Below, piece by piece: positions 35,452-50,400 of a stretch of 64,000 nucleotides of DNA (the first letter of the stretch is position 1; every line of letters starts with the position of its first letter). The notes beneath the pieces are model-generated. The model was not told the DNA's origin and did not search any database. It saw only the letters and a list, made by a program, of their open reading frames with translations. The position numbers were made by a program, and so were the translations under genes. This DNA comes from Paraspadella gotoi (lineage: Eukaryota > Chaetognatha): assembly GCA_051294375.1 (NCBI GenBank), contig CM119267.1, positions 13,631,326 through 13,695,325 of the forward strand, read 5' to 3'.

Positions 35452-38400
35452 AAGAGAAAGCAAAAAGTTTCCAACACAGAGATAGTGGTTTAAAGAATGA
35501 GTAGTTGAGTACAGTTTAAGTTGAGGACAGATCACCAATTGACCATTTCACTTCTTTTCACAACTGATCAGTCCTCAACTTAAACTGTACTCATTCTTTA
35601 AACCACTATCTCTGTGTTGGAAACTTTTTGCCCTCTCTCTCTCTCTCTCTCTCCCTTCTTTTGCACAAATTTGTAAATGTTTTATTAACGCTGATGAAGG
35701 CTCGAAATAAAAGAGTCGAAACATGTCCGTACACAAATAAAATCGTTGATGAACTTATTTTCAAACTTTGCTTAAATTTTCAAATACCAAAATGTTGTTA
35801 ATGCTGCATTAACTGCTCAGTTTAAGACCTTGAAAGCGATTTACATGTATTGGCGCAGCCACTGGTCCCTGTTCTAATTAAAATGTGACGGGACTGGTTT
35901 AAACACGCTAGTGGCAGGAGGCACGAGGCAGTTACGCAGCCCATTCGCCAGTTCAACGTCGGATTCCCCGGGTGACGGGCATCACAGGCAATATCACTAT
36001 TGCCAGAGTACAATATTAAAAATGGAATTACGATCGACTAGAGATATAAGAAAATTAGAAAAACTCAATACTCCAAGAGTATTATGACATTTTTATATAA
36101 TACCGTACCTCAAATTACGCGATTAAAAAAAGAATTTTGAATCAGTTTAAAGGTTACCAAAACAGGTTCTGAACAGCCGAGACAAAATTCTACACACTTA
36201 ATCTTTGTAACTGTAAAAACCTGAATTAGGAGCCGGCGTGGTCCTCCCGCATTTTTTTCCACCTTTTTCATCCATGGAGTTGTAATGCTGTTCCAAGGCC
36301 TCAAGAAGTGAACTGGGGGCTTTAGCTAGGTCGGGTATGCCACCTTTGTCGATTCCCACTTGTTCTGCAACCTAATGCGGTTAAAATATTATAGTCATGA
36401 AAGAAACCATATTATACAAAATATTTAGATATTGGTGCTTTATACAAACTCGGTAAAAAAACACCACAGAAGCGTTTCANNNNNNNNNNNNNNNNNNNNN
36501 NNNNAGAAAAGATTTTACAGAGACGATTATATCAATTGTTATCTCTCTTAACGAATGGAATCACGATTCATCACATAGAGATATAAGAAAATTTATAGCA
36601 AACAACTTCCAAAGATACTCCATGACAAGTTTATTGAAACATAAACTCAATTACTCGAGATCACTCTCAATTTATGGCAAATTATTATATACACAGAATT
36701 TGAATCAGTTTAAACGATTCCAAAAACAGGTTCTGAACAAGACCACAGAGAAGCAAAATTTCTTACACACTACACTCATTTGTAAGCTGTAAACTCACCG
36801 TGAATTAGGTAGGCCGGCGTGGAGCATCCAATATTTTACTTTTTCATCCATGGAGTTGTAATGCTGTTCGCAAGGCCTCAAGAAGTGAAACTGGGGGCTT
36901 TAGCTAGGTTCGGGTATGCCACCTTTTTGTCGATTCCCACTGTTGTTCTGCAACCTAATGCGGTTAAAATATTATAGTCATGAAATGCATATTATACAAA
37001 TATTAGGTTATTGTGCTTTATCAAAAACTCGGTAAAAACACTACAGAAGGCTTCATATTATAAAATGAGGTACCCCTTTTTGGTGACCAGAATCTGTTCC
37101 CACCAAACTACCCGATCGAATTTAATGAAATTTTACATTTAGAGTTCTATTCTATGCATGGTTCATCCTTTTCTTTCAATTTTCTCAAATTCTTCCAAAT
37201 CTGACTGGTACAGCTGATGTTCATGAAACTCAAAATTAAGGTAAACTAATATTTTTGAGGTAATAAATACATTTCTGTGGAAGAGTAAACGTTTATGCGT
37301 CTGTTCAAAATAAAAATACTGAAAAAATTTGAAAACAATTTTTTCCCCCCTCGCCTCGATAATTCTATTTGTATTCACATAGGGATCGTTCATACCAAAT
37401 TCCAATAAATTTGGTCCAGTAGTTTTCTCGGAACGGTCACAAAAAAGGGGTACCTCATTTTATAATACAGGGGTGGGACCATATATCCAAACAAAATTTA
37501 AAAAATCATTACTCTAAAACCCATAATGATTTTTAAAATCAGAATAAATATTTGTATAATAATCACTCTTTACTTTTAGATGAAATCTTAATCTTTTTAA
37601 ATTTCTTTGATATTATGCTTTTTTGATGCAGCAAAGGCAACTGCTCGGTTTTCTCCGCGCGGTTTTGAAAAAAAATGTATGAAAACTTATTGTTTAATCT
37701 CATTCCAAGACACAAAAGTTAAAAATAGTTTTGGAAATACTTATTATAGTATAATAATGTTTCTGGCAAGGTGTACGTTGTACTTTTTTTGGTTTAGTTT
37801 GATATTTTTATTCATGAAAATTATTATTATGGCTTAATTTTTATTAAAATTTATTTTTATTTTTATTGCCAGATAATTAAGTTAATCATGTAAGATTTCT
37901 GAATACAATAAAAGGGTCAAAATGATAAGAAATATATTAAGTATTTAACTATATAAGCATATTTGTTAAAATCTTTCACTAAAATTTATCTTAACTGAGG
38001 CGGAAAAAAAATGTTTAATTTGAATAGATGATGAAAGCTTAAAAATCAAAGGTCAATTGAAAGATAACATAAACACTGGTCAATGTTCAGAAATACAACC
38101 ACTGAAAAATATTAAAAAGTATGGCTTTATCATATGCAATACAATGTGCGCGAAATAAAAAACGACTGTTTGATAACGCCCCTGCAAAAAATTTATTTCC
38201 TTCATTTTATATAGTAAAAAGCGACTTTATCAACTCAATTTAATTATTGCATCTCAAATCATTCGGACAGGCAGGAGGTTAAGTGTTGTCTCGATAATAG
38301 CGTCCCACCCCTGTATGAAACCTTCTTAGTACTTTTTAAAATAGTAACAATCTTCCCAAAATAAAAATTCGTGAAAAAACGTTTCTAGAGGAATTTTTTT

Positions 38401-41400
38401 TAATAATAACTAATAAACACTTATGGCAACAGCAGAGCTGCCTGTGATGCCCATTGGTATGGGCATCTCACTGTTTGGCTTTGGGGCTTTCCGACCCTCA
38501 GTGACAATACCAGTCACTGGCAGCGGTTACCCTACGGAACCATACACGCTTTGCGCAAACGCAGAGGGAAGTCGTAGGACTGTGGATGGAACAACTAACC
38601 TGGGATGGTGGTGTTCCCCTCTGAGGCCAATGGATTTTGGCTGAAGGATGGTTGGAACCGTGAAGGCGGATTATATAGCCACAGCACTGTTGTTTTTCTC
38701 TTTCTGATACAGCATTTTATTTTTCTCATGCTCTTACAATATGCTGCGCTATTAAGAAGAATGCAACTTGGTTGTATTTGCTCTGCGCCGGTTTAGAGCT
38801 TAAAACCACTACAAAATATGTTAGAAATAACTACTATTCTAAGTCGGGAAACCGTGCGCTCAAGCACGAGTCGATTAGAGCCATTTAAAAGGATGCTGCA
38901 GGTAATAATTGTAGCATACCCATAACCAATAATATGTGCGCTAGAAGCTCATTTCTAAGATAANNNNNNNNNNNNNNNNNNNNNNNNNNNNNNNNNNNNN
39001 NNNNNNNNNNNNNNNNNNNNNNNNNNNNNNNNNNNNNNNNNNNNNNNNNNNNNNNNNNNNNNNNNNNNNNNNNNNNNNNNNNNNNNNNNNNNNNNNNNNN
39101 NNNNNNNNNNNNNNNNNNNNNNNNNNNNNNNNNNNNNNNNNNNNNNNNNNNNNNNNNNNNNTTTAACCTCCATTTCTTGACATGTATAAAGAGCCAATAC
39201 TCAAGGGCATTGTAGTATACAGCTAAAAAAAGGGTTCAGCTGCAGTAACATTTTAATTTTTGACAAGGATTTTCGGGCTTGATAATATCCACATCTAATT
39301 CCCCTAAACTCAGCAAAGTAGGGCGTTTTAAAGGGGGAAACCCATCCCATATGATTTTCAATCAAAATATCAATGGGATAGGGTAAACCATCTTCGAGCT
39401 GTGACTCAATCATTCAGAAGGGTTTATGAAGAGCAGCTGTGATTCTTTTGGGTGCTGTTGCAGTTGTTTTTGCAGCAGTGCTTGACGCATTGCATTAATA
39501 GTTAGAACAAGGTCTGGTTAAGTATCTTCCATTAATATTTTTTCTTTAAATGCACCATGCGTCACAAAACGAAAAAATCATAAAAGTACATGGTGACAAT
39601 TTTACAAGCGCCGGTAGTAAAACGCTGTCATTTGCAAACCCATGAATATTTTTTTAATGTTAAATATGAATTTAAAAGTAAAAACACAAACTATTTATAT
39701 ATTCCATTTTTATCACAATCGACTTTGATATGCCTCAGCAATGATAACAGGAAGATGGATTTGAAAATCGTCTCTAATTTTTAAACTCACTTTTTTTAGA
39801 TTTAAGTTTTCTGAAGAAATTTTAAATAAAATAATAAATTCATTGATAGGGAAGCCAGGTACTCTGGGAGTAAATAAACGGGACTGTGAGAGTGTCTTGA
39901 TTGAAAGCTTGCAGGGACCTGCTATGTAATTATCTTGTAAGAGTGATGGAGGCCTTAAACCACCAAAGCCTGTCCAAAGTCAGGGGCAAGAGAGCTTATT
40001 TATTAAATGAATGGATAATTTTTATATTGGTTGTACCAATTTCATTAATATTATTATTTTCTCAAAGCCCTTTCAAATCTAAAGAGTGACGTACTTACGA
40101 ATACTGTAGTATAAAATTTAACTGGCCCAGCTTTAATTTAATTAGGATACTCAAAAACAAAACATCTTTTTAAAAATCAATAGCTGGATAGTAAATTTAT
40201 GATTTTTATCAATTTGTGATTGGCTATCTTAAATCCTCTTTTCTCAGGCTCTTTCATGATACAATTTTATTTTATTTTATGTTACAATAATTTAAACAGG
40301 TGATATATTTCGAAAAAAGATTTAAAATTTTAAATAATTCACTTTTGACAGTTTTAATTGAACCAAGGCTGGGCAGCTTACTTTTTATGTTAGAGCTTTT
40401 GTAAGTATATCATTCTCTTCATATTTTTAAGGGCTTTCTGTGGATATTAATATTGTTAATATTTTAATAAATACTTGGTTTAAAAAAAAAGTTCCAAAAA
40501 AAAATTGAATTTAAAAACTGAGTTGGAAAATGAAACCCAATGATGTAATAGTAATTAATTATTGATTGATTATTTATGCGATGGATAACCAAATATTGAT
40601 GCGATGATAGTCATTCAGTGATGCGATGATAGTCATCGTTGATGCGATGATAGTCATTCAGTGATGCGGAATGAATAGTATGCCATGTCAGGATGCGATG
40701 ATAGTATTTCGTGATGCGATTGATTAATCATTCATGTGTAGTCGATTAGTCATTCAGTGATGCGATGATGTCATTCATTGATGCGATGATTATTCAGTGA
40801 TTGCGATGATGTGTCATTCAGTGATGTGATGTAGTCCTCAGTGATGAATGCGATGACACTCTTCATTCACCACGATAATAGTCATATCAAACAAGGCATA
40901 CGTTAATGTATGAGAGAGAGAAGAGAAGAAAGATAGAGAGAAGCTGGACAGCCGCTGCAAAAGGAACTCGTTTACCAGACGATCAGACGAAGCTGCGAAT
41001 GGAAAAAAAAAAAGAACACATCCAGAGAGGATTAAGAGAGACAACTGGGCCACCCTGCAGAGCTGAATCGTCTTATATATAATAGTTTGAGCAAAATATA
41101 TTACCCACGATTGATCCGAAAAATATTGTTTTATCTTTCCAATCACTACCACGAAACAAGAGCAATCGACGACGATGATGGCGAACGAACGATAATGATA
41201 TACTGATTGACATAAATAAATTTATTGATTAGATAATTAAATAAATCAGATAATTGATTATTTAATATTATTGATGAATAGTTAATTATGTTGATTAAAT
41301 AAACATCTTGTATTTACATTTAATTATAAAAAGAAAAAATAACATTTAGTAAACAAGTTTCATTTCCACTCAACGATTCATCAAACTTGATTTCCAGCTT

Positions 41401-44400
41401 AACACACATTCCAACGACTACAAAATTTCAATTCACTCCCCAATTCGCTGATTGTAATTGCGTTCAACATAGCGAAATAGTTTTTTTTTTTTTTTCCATT
41501 TAAACTCATTTCCACTTGCACGATTCCCTCAAAATTTCATATCCAGTTCAATCACACACTTCCCACCGTCAACAAAATTTTTATTCCAATCATCCATCAA
41601 ATGCAAATAAGTGAGTTTTTTGCTAAGGTGGACGGACAGACGGACATTTTGCAAATTTTCATATTTCGATGTTCTGCAATATAAGTGAATTTCCCGACAA
41701 GATTGAGGAGCGCGACCGACAAAGTGAATTATAGAGTGGATCGCTAAAAAATTGTTTTTGTAACAAATGAGTGTAGGAACTATGAACATGTGAATCTAAA
41801 AGATCTTGCTGATTAGAAGCAAATATCTAATTTTTTTTTTTTTCCCACCATTGAGCTATTTTTAATGTTAAACACGTGATACGATACGGTCAAGAAGCAG
41901 AACAAATTAAACTCTACCCAAGTCGGGCTTTCGCCGCATCAGCCGAGATAAAAGGATACGGCATGATTTCTATCGAAGAATCAGCAAAAAAAACTTTTCA
42001 ATATTAAATTTGAACTCTAAGAGCAAATGGGCTGGTCACGATTAAATTAAATCTGCTGCCTGCATTTTTAAATCAGAATCAAATCATTTTTGCTAACTTT
42101 TAATTAAAAAAATTATGTCCATTTTTGTCCATTTGGATTTTTCTTGAGATTTGACGCCAAGATGTGTGAGAAAAATTTTTACTCTAGCGTTCGGTCTTTC
42201 TTCTTCTTTACCTCTGTGTGGTTCATTTGCGTTTGTCATCTATTGTTTGCTATGATCAACTTTAATTGACTGGTCAAAACTCAAGTTTTTACGTTTTTAT
42301 TACAACCTGTTAAACAAAATAGTTTGATTTACTGATAAAATCTAAGCAAATATAAATATAAATCAACTGAGCTTCTGAACTAAAAAAAATTGGGCAAATA
42401 ATTCAGTACTTTGCTAAAAAATATTTTAAGCCAACTTTTATTTTGTGAGGTTTTTGTGAGTAGCATTTGATTTGGAACATAAACACTGTTTTTAACTCAT
42501 TTTATATAGTTTTAAACAGATGGAGTAAACATAAGTGGTAAAATTAAAAAAAACCCCGCGTTCTTTTAATCCAATGGAAAGCGTCAAGGACTTGTTTTTT
42601 TCTCCAGAATCCGACAGATGTTGCGAAAAAGATTTCCGCAAAATCTGTCATTTTCGTAAATCTGCTTGCAACCAAACTTGACTAAAATCATCTACTACAG
42701 AAGATTTTTTTCTTACATTCCATTTTAAAGATTTTTTTTGATTCAGTGTGATACAAATGCAAAAAATGAAGTGAGAAGGAGAAAAATTCAGAGAGAAGAG
42801 AGAGCATAGGTGAAAAAGACGGAGAAACAGTGGAAAGAAATTATTTATGGAAGAAGTGGAAACTGATAATGATTACGAGAGGAAGAGATAAGAAGAAAAA
42901 GAAAAAGAAATCAGACAGGAGAGAACAGAGTGTAGGAATAAAGGTAAAGGAAGAAAGTAGGACGCGACACAGAGAATGAAGGGAGAAGGAGGAGAATGAG
43001 AGAATGACCGAAATAGAGAAGACAGAAAGTTCAAAGAAAAAAGAAAATAAGAAAAGGAGTGGAAACAGAAAAAAAAGTTTGTCATATCGTCGTCGTTTTT
43101 TGCTCAGTAGTATTAATATAAAACACCGATAGATCTTACGAGCATTTAATCTCTAAAATTGGTTACCATAAAAATCGTTTTTAGTTATTCCTAATTAAGG
43201 CTGATACGTAATATGAGAGATTGTCGTAAAAAATCATATCTTCCGTATTTTTGAAAGCATAAAAATTCACCCAGTGAGATTCTATGTTATAAAGAGAGAA
43301 ACTAAATCCAACGTTTTTTTTAAATAAAAAAGCGTTTCATATTTATCAGTGGGAAAACAAGAATAGTTATTTAAGTTCCAAATTCATTTGTTGAAAATAC
43401 CGGATCTAAATCACTGCATACGGAACGAAAAAGTGATACCGGATTTTTACGTTTTGAAATAACTACCTGTATCATCAGTAACGGTTCCGAAATTATTGAC
43501 ACTGTTAGTGTTAGCGTTGAAAAAAAAAATCATTCGTAAAGTACTTTAAAAACTCTGAAACCGTCGACACAACCAAAAATCTTTTGTAAGCTCCAAACGC
43601 TTCTTCATTGCTTTGTTCATATCAAAGTATTTTTCTAGCAAATTTATATTCCATCATTGTAAGCGCGAATAGCGAAGGAGATCCTAAAATTAATAAGATT
43701 CAATTTTATTTTATTTTTAGCTGGATCTGGTTACAGCAGATTCGCTCATAATTCACTTTGTTGGTCGCCCCCCAACTCATATCATGTCAGAACATCGAAT
43801 TTATGATAAATTATGTAAACAAATTATGTCCGTCCATCCCACCTTAGCAAAAACACAATAACTTGTGATCTTGAAGGACGGATTGGAATGAAATTTTGTT
43901 GTGGGTAGAAAGTGTATAAAATTTCTAATTTTACATTAATAAATTTCTAAAAAGTGAGAAGAACAACATTATACTAATAAATATTTATTATAAAAAATTT
44001 ATAATAAATTTTACCAATTTATGCAGTAACCATATTTACTAGTACTAATCCAATAATGTTAAAATTTTCAAATAGTTTTTTTGTAAATTTTTTGCAATTT
44101 GGATTCGATTGAAAAAGTTTGATATAAAGAATATAACTCTTTTAAAACATCTTTTATTTAAATTTTAAAAAAAAATCCAAATTTAATTTTAAAAAAAAAT
44201 CTTTATATAAATATTAAATTTTAATTTTAACTCTTGAATGACAGAATTTTTAAAAATTATTTATATTTATTATTATTTATTATTTAATTTTATTATTATT
44301 GAGTATATTTATTATGTCATTGACCTTTTAAAAATTTAAAAAATTAAGTTTTATATTGATCAGTTAAGAAATGCCTTGCAATGATGCGAGGAAATTGGCT

Positions 44401-47400
44401 TGTAAAATCGGGTTTCATATTTTCAAACTCACTTTTTTTAGATTTAATTTTTCTTCTTACTTTCAGTAGTTTCCTGAAGAAATTTAAATAAATAATAATT
44501 TTTTATCTTCTGAAAGCCCTTTCAAATCTAAAGAGAATGACATAACTTGCAAATACTCGTAGGTATCAAATTAAACCGGCCCAGCTTTATTATATTAAGA
44601 TACCCAAAAACAAGACAGTCATTTCCAAAAATAATAAGCTGGAGGTAATTTAAGATTTTATAATATTGGATTGGCTTCTAAAATCCCTTTTTTCAGCCTT
44701 TAATATACTTTAAAAAATATAATATTTTATTTTAAATAATTTAATAGTAATATTTTAAAAAGATTTGAAATTTTAGATTATTCAATTTATTGACTCTCTT
44801 ATTGAACAAGGTGGGGCACTTTATTTTTATTTTATAGCTGAAGAACAGTAATTATTGATAAGTGTTATGACAGAACGTTCAATAATAAGCGTCCTAGCTT
44901 TCGGATAGGCTTAACACATGTTAAGGCGGGTTAAGCGCCCCGTCCTCTTAACTGCCGACGACCACGGGCTAAACCCCGTACCTTGGGTTGGGAGGCGAAT
45001 GACTTGCCTCCGCACAATGGCCGTGATGACGGTTTGTGGATTTTAGTCACTATACATCCCCTCCCGAGGAAGATGTCTGTTGTGTCTCTTCAGTGATTGT
45101 TGTTTTGGTGGAATGTTCGTCACAAGTTGAAGGCATGTCGCCTATGTGTGTGGGCGGAAAGTGCATCGCCAGGTTGAGGCATGTCGCCATGAAAGTGTTG
45201 TGTTTGCTGTTGTGTTCGGAAGTCGGCTCACCAATGAAGAGACAGTAATTATGATAAGTGTTAATGACAGGACCGTTCAATATAACATCCCTGAGCTTCG
45301 GATCAGCTGTAACACCATGTACAGGCGGGTTTAAGCCCCCTCCTCTTAACTGCCAGACGACCACCGGGCTAGAACCCGGACATTTGGTTTGGGAGCGAAA
45401 TGCTTGCTCCGGCACAATGGCCGCTGATAACGGTTAGTGGATTTAGTCATATAGAGTTTCGTTAATATCTCTCTCTTTATTTTTTAAAGGGCTTTTTGAG
45501 ATATGATATTTAATATCTTTAATAAATAACTTGTTTTAAAAAAAGCTAAAAGTTAAAAAAAAAAAGAATTTAAAAAAGTGAGTTGGAAAATGAAAACCGA
45601 TTTACAAGCAACTTTCTCACTCATTCCAAGGCATATTTAACTGATCAATATAAATTTGAACACATAAATGATTTAATATGTTCTACTACTAATTTTTAAA
45701 TCAATAAATAAACATGGTTTGCAAATGACAGCGTTTTTCTAACCGCGCTTGTTAAAATTGTCACCATGTATAGCGGTAGCCGACCAATCAAATTTAATGG
45801 AACAGCTTAATAATACATTATTGGTATTAATTATTGTATTAAATATTTTTTTGCAAAAATTTCCGAACCATGATATTCGCTAATTAATAATTATTATATT
45901 GCTATATAATTCAAAAAATTTTTGGGATATTTAAGTTTTTTAATCATTCTGATAGAGCTTAAAAGTAAGAAAAAATATAATTACAATTTTTTAAATTTGA
46001 GTTTTATTACTAAAAATTATAAAAACTCTAAATCATCGGATGATGATTATTTTAAAGGTTTTCCCATTTTTACCAATTATCATCAAAATATTGAAAAAGA
46101 ATTATACTTTGTGTGGACAACTTTTTAAGCTATCCTAATCTGCTTTTAAAATACAAATAAAATATTAATTACTATGCTATAGCCATTTTAGAAAATTTTG
46201 GTCCATTGAAAATTTCTCAAAATGTATTAGTTTCATTTGAAGTTTCCCAAATAACTTCTGACACCCATAACAAGTTTGCTCTAATAGTACATATATAAAT
46301 ATACCTACTGCAAATTGAAAACATAAAATTAATTTTTTTTACAATTAATGTTCATGATGGTATGTGTTCATAATGACATAGATTTTTTATGTACTTTCAC
46401 TACGCTTTAGTGGGTAGGAAAGTGTGTAATTGAGCTGGAAATCTAGTTTCGCTGGAATCGTCCGATTAAAATTAGTTGAAATGGAAAAAAAAAAAAAGTT
46501 TATTTACTATTTAAACGCAATTACATTGTACTCATGATTGATTAAAATTTAGTATGTGGGAAAATAGTGTCATGAGCAGAAATAAAGTTTCGATGGAATC
46601 GTCCAAGTAAAATGAGTTAAAATGGAAAAAAATTAACAATCAGTTATCACTATTTGATTATGCTTTTTTTATTTTATATTAAATGGAAATTCAGCTGCAT
46701 CATTATATTAACAAATAAAGTAATAATTATTTGTTAATTAATTAATTAATTTTGTGATCGAGATTGTTGTTTTGTGATTGAGAGGAGAGACAAGTGGAAA
46801 CGATTTTGACACGAATAAAAAACTAATTAATTATCTGATCAGCTGTTATCGCAGATTCCGGATGTTTTCTCAACTTGTTATAAAATAGATTAATATTGTG
46901 GTTCATATTACGAACCCACAAAAAATGAGCCACGAAACGAGCAAATGGGGGAAAATAGCATNNNNNNNNNNNNNNNNNNNNNNNNNGTTTTCAGTGATTG
47001 GTTGTTGTTAGCGTGAGTGCGTCCCTCGCTTGGGCATGTTGCCTTGCTGTGTTGTGAGCCGGACAGTGCTCGCGGTTGGGCACTTGTGGTGTTGTTGTTT
47101 GGCTGCTTCGTGTTTGAGTGGGCTCTGAGGACCGTTATTGTTATATGTTAGTGCACCTGTTCATATGCCAGTCTCGCTTTAGCATCGGCTGTCCCGGTGT
47201 TTACCAGGCGGCGTTAAGCGCCTCGTCTCCTCACCTGCCCAGGCCCCCGGGCTGCACCGGACCCTTTGGGCTGGGAGCGCATGACCTTGCCTGCGGCACA
47301 CCTGGCCGTGCATGCACGGTTGGTTTTTTTAGTCCCTCATACACCGCTTAAATTCAGCTTTGTCAGACAGGTACTGCCATACTTCTTACGCATTTTTGAA

Positions 47401-50400
47401 CGATGGCCGCGCCAGTTGAGCCAGCTGACGGAGGCTGAGAGAAGAGAGCGAGAGAGAGGGGAGAGGGCGGGAGGAGAGGTGGTAGAGAGACAGAGAGGAG
47501 AGGAGGGAGAGAGAGAGGAGAGGAGAGAGAGAAGAGAGGGATTATTTTATTATCTTGTGAGATTACTATCAACGCCCTACTTTCCCGACTGACAGGGAGC
47601 GGAGATCTTATTTCGCTGCCTTGTCATTGCTTTCTTTCTCCTCCTGCCTTTGCACGGTACTAGATCGGCAGCTCTGAACGAGTCAGAGGTTTTTTTATTA
47701 TTTTTGCGCCATGTGATGATGGCTATTGCATTTTTAGTTTCACCACCTCCGCCCTTTACGATTACCACATTTCGGACATCCACCCCTTCTTTGGACATTT
47801 TCGCCTATAGATTTTTCCGATCTGCTCCTGGTTTGAGTCTTAGATTCCGATCGTTGCCTCCTCTTTTACCTTTTACTTTTTTTTACCATGGGACTCATTC
47901 ACTTTCATGATCGTATCTATTACAAATGACTGTACGATTTGAGAGCGCCTTCAGACCTATTACTATTCGATTTCTGAATCTCGGTTATTGTAAAAAATGA
48001 CATACTTTGCGTTTGACAATTGTATTGAAAGTTGAAGAATCCCTTTATTCAAATATATAAAAAATTGCGTAAAAAATAAAATTTTTCCGAGCGAACAGTC
48101 ATTTGAATCGATGGTTTGAATGTCAAAAATGATGGTTATTTGCTCAAAAGAAAAGACAAAAAAAAATGCGGAGCCCTTCGAATGCACAGGATCGATCGGA
48201 GTGTTTTTACTCTTATTTTTTACTGAATTTTTCCCAGGGTCGTTGACATTATTTGGTAGTCAGATTTTAACGAAATTCATTGAAAAGTTTCCTCGATTTT
48301 AAGAAGGACGTAGACTGCCTACTCAAGATCATAATCGAATGAGACATTTAAATAGATGCGGTTGGGGAAACCGGAAAAGGAATTTTCCCAATAATTGAAT
48401 GAACCAACTTAGGTCTCGAGTCAGATTGCGGGAAAATGGGACGGACGCAATCAAAAAATGCTCCAATGTCATACGAGTTTTTACATTAGTATAATATCAA
48501 AATCTTCATAAAGAATTTAATTCAAGTTTTTAATTTTCAAGACGAACTTGAATGGACGATGATGATGGGCGACTCTCCGCTTGCGAAGGACGAAGATGCG
48601 ACGACGATGACGTAACTGTTGCGCACGACACGTCTGCGTCTCCACAGGTGGCAGCAAATGCTGCATTGGAGGCTGAGTGGAGAATAAAAAGTTACTCAAA
48701 GGTGGGAAAGATTGAGGCGTTCTATAACGTTCGGACTGGATATATTTTATAATATTTTTAGATTTTCTGAATTAATTTCTTCTTCGTCAGCGTTTGCGTT
48801 ACTGCGTCACCACGGTTCAGGCCAGAGCCGCGGCGAAGGCGATGGGTCAGTTTTGAACTATCCGTACTTTTAACCAATCGGAAAGTTTTTTTAATTGGTA
48901 AGTTTAGAAGTTGGTTGAAAATTGAAACATTACATATTAATGAATTTACGGCGTAATGTGTAAGGCATGGAAAAGTTGTGACGATGCGGCAAGGGTCTTT
49001 GCAAATGCACGGACGCAAAAAAGATTCGGCAGAAGTCCAGGGGCATATGTCTGCCTTGCATCGCTGATGCGGGGAACAGAGCGAACAACACCGAAGGGTT
49101 GGGTCGACGGAAAATGGAAGGAGAAACCAGGATATTTGTACCATCGGTTCCACAGAAAACTCAGATTTTAAAAAAAAAAAATTGATTTGAAAAGATATTC
49201 GTTCACCTTGAGCATCATGAAAGAAAAACTTCGTAACAGTAGCGGTTGTTCGAGTGTTTAATGACTGACAGTTTTTTTTCCTCTCTTTTTCTTTCGTGCC
49301 GTAAAATATATAAAAATTTTTTATTATTAGAATAGATTAAAGTGGTAATTCAAACACACCGTGGTCTACACGATATTATTTTAGCACATACACAAGCAGT
49401 GAGTGCTCAAGAGTGATGGAGGCTTAAACACCAAAGCTGTCCAATAGTCATATGGCAAGATAGCTTTATTTATTAATGAAGTGGATAATTTTTATATTGG
49501 TTATATCCAATTCATAAAACGTTTTTTAGTTTAAGTTGTTAAGTCGTAAGTTGAATAGTGTAGTTGATATAGTTTCGCTAAAAGCCCGATTTAACCAAAC
49601 GTCTCGCAGCGTAGTAGGATTATTTATTAAATATTTCACTACTACAATTTAATGCTTGGCAAAGTCCTCGAGCTCGAGAGAAAAGTGCAGATAAGGAGAA
49701 TCCTGGTTTTTTCGGGAGTCGCGTCGGTTAGATAATTATATGCCCTATGTCGAGTCAAAGCTTTCCTTTGGCCTCTCTGGATTTGAGGAGTTGAAATTCT
49801 GTTTTAAAACTAACGTTCTTTACATCTATGGTTAAACCACGTTAGTAGTTATTTTAAAGGTAAGGCGATTTTCTTTTTGACGATGAAGAAATTTCGGAGC
49901 AACAAAGATATTTTTTTACTTATCCGTAATATTGTGATTTTTAAAAATGACGACGAGTTTTTTATCGTGGATTCTGTGATGAGAACTTTGTTATTAAATC
50001 CGAGGTAAGGAAAAGAAATGAATAAAAAAAATAAAAATATATGTATATAATTAGTGTTAAATGATTGGCGTTTTAATTACAAAAAATGGGACGTTTCGAG
50101 CACGGACGGCCATGTCGCGGACTCAGCTAATTGCGATCTTCAGATCAGTCGTGATGCGAATGCGAAAGAAAGTGGAAGGCGGCCTTCGAGATCTTATTGG
50201 GGTGAGAAGGAGAAACGTGATCTACGGGATACCACTAAGTTTGGCCACCGTTTGTGGTAATTTATTGCATTAGCTAGTTCTATAAACAGGGAACTCGCCG
50301 ACAAGTCTTGAGTCGGACCTTTGGCACAATTCGGCTCGAGCGAGCGAGAGTACGCGTTCTTCTTCAAGTATTCAGTTTATTTGGAGAAAATTATCATGTG

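Larger units (their letters stand above)
39590..46961. repeat. Block X: indel-rich copy of 54070-60800
   Basis: This 7.4-kb block and 54070-60800 have the same order of repeats and single-copy sequence: R6, the GATGCGATG minisatellite, R2, R1, R3, GA-rich tract 42770-43080, PICALM exon copy, R1 reverse, R4 and the sequence up to atgagccacgaaacgagcaa. They differ by a short deletion every few tens of bases. Block X additionally carries two SINE copies (44840-45452). It ends at a 25-base gap exactly where block Y continues into a PICALM exon, which suggests an unpolished duplicate rather than a true gene duplication. Confidence 0.75.

Noticed and set aside
41810-41830. CTGATTAGAAGC in repeat R3 (possible hammerhead)
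   Set aside because: The core differs (CTGATTA) and GAAA is missing after the pairing segment.
42873-43085. Ser/Phe-rich frame opposite the GA tract, also at 57127-57417
   Set aside because: Low-complexity translation of a purine tract.
48758-49153. 131-codon minus-strand frame
   Set aside because: No domain, Cys/Ser-rich and antisense to exon-like plus-strand segments; not convincing.
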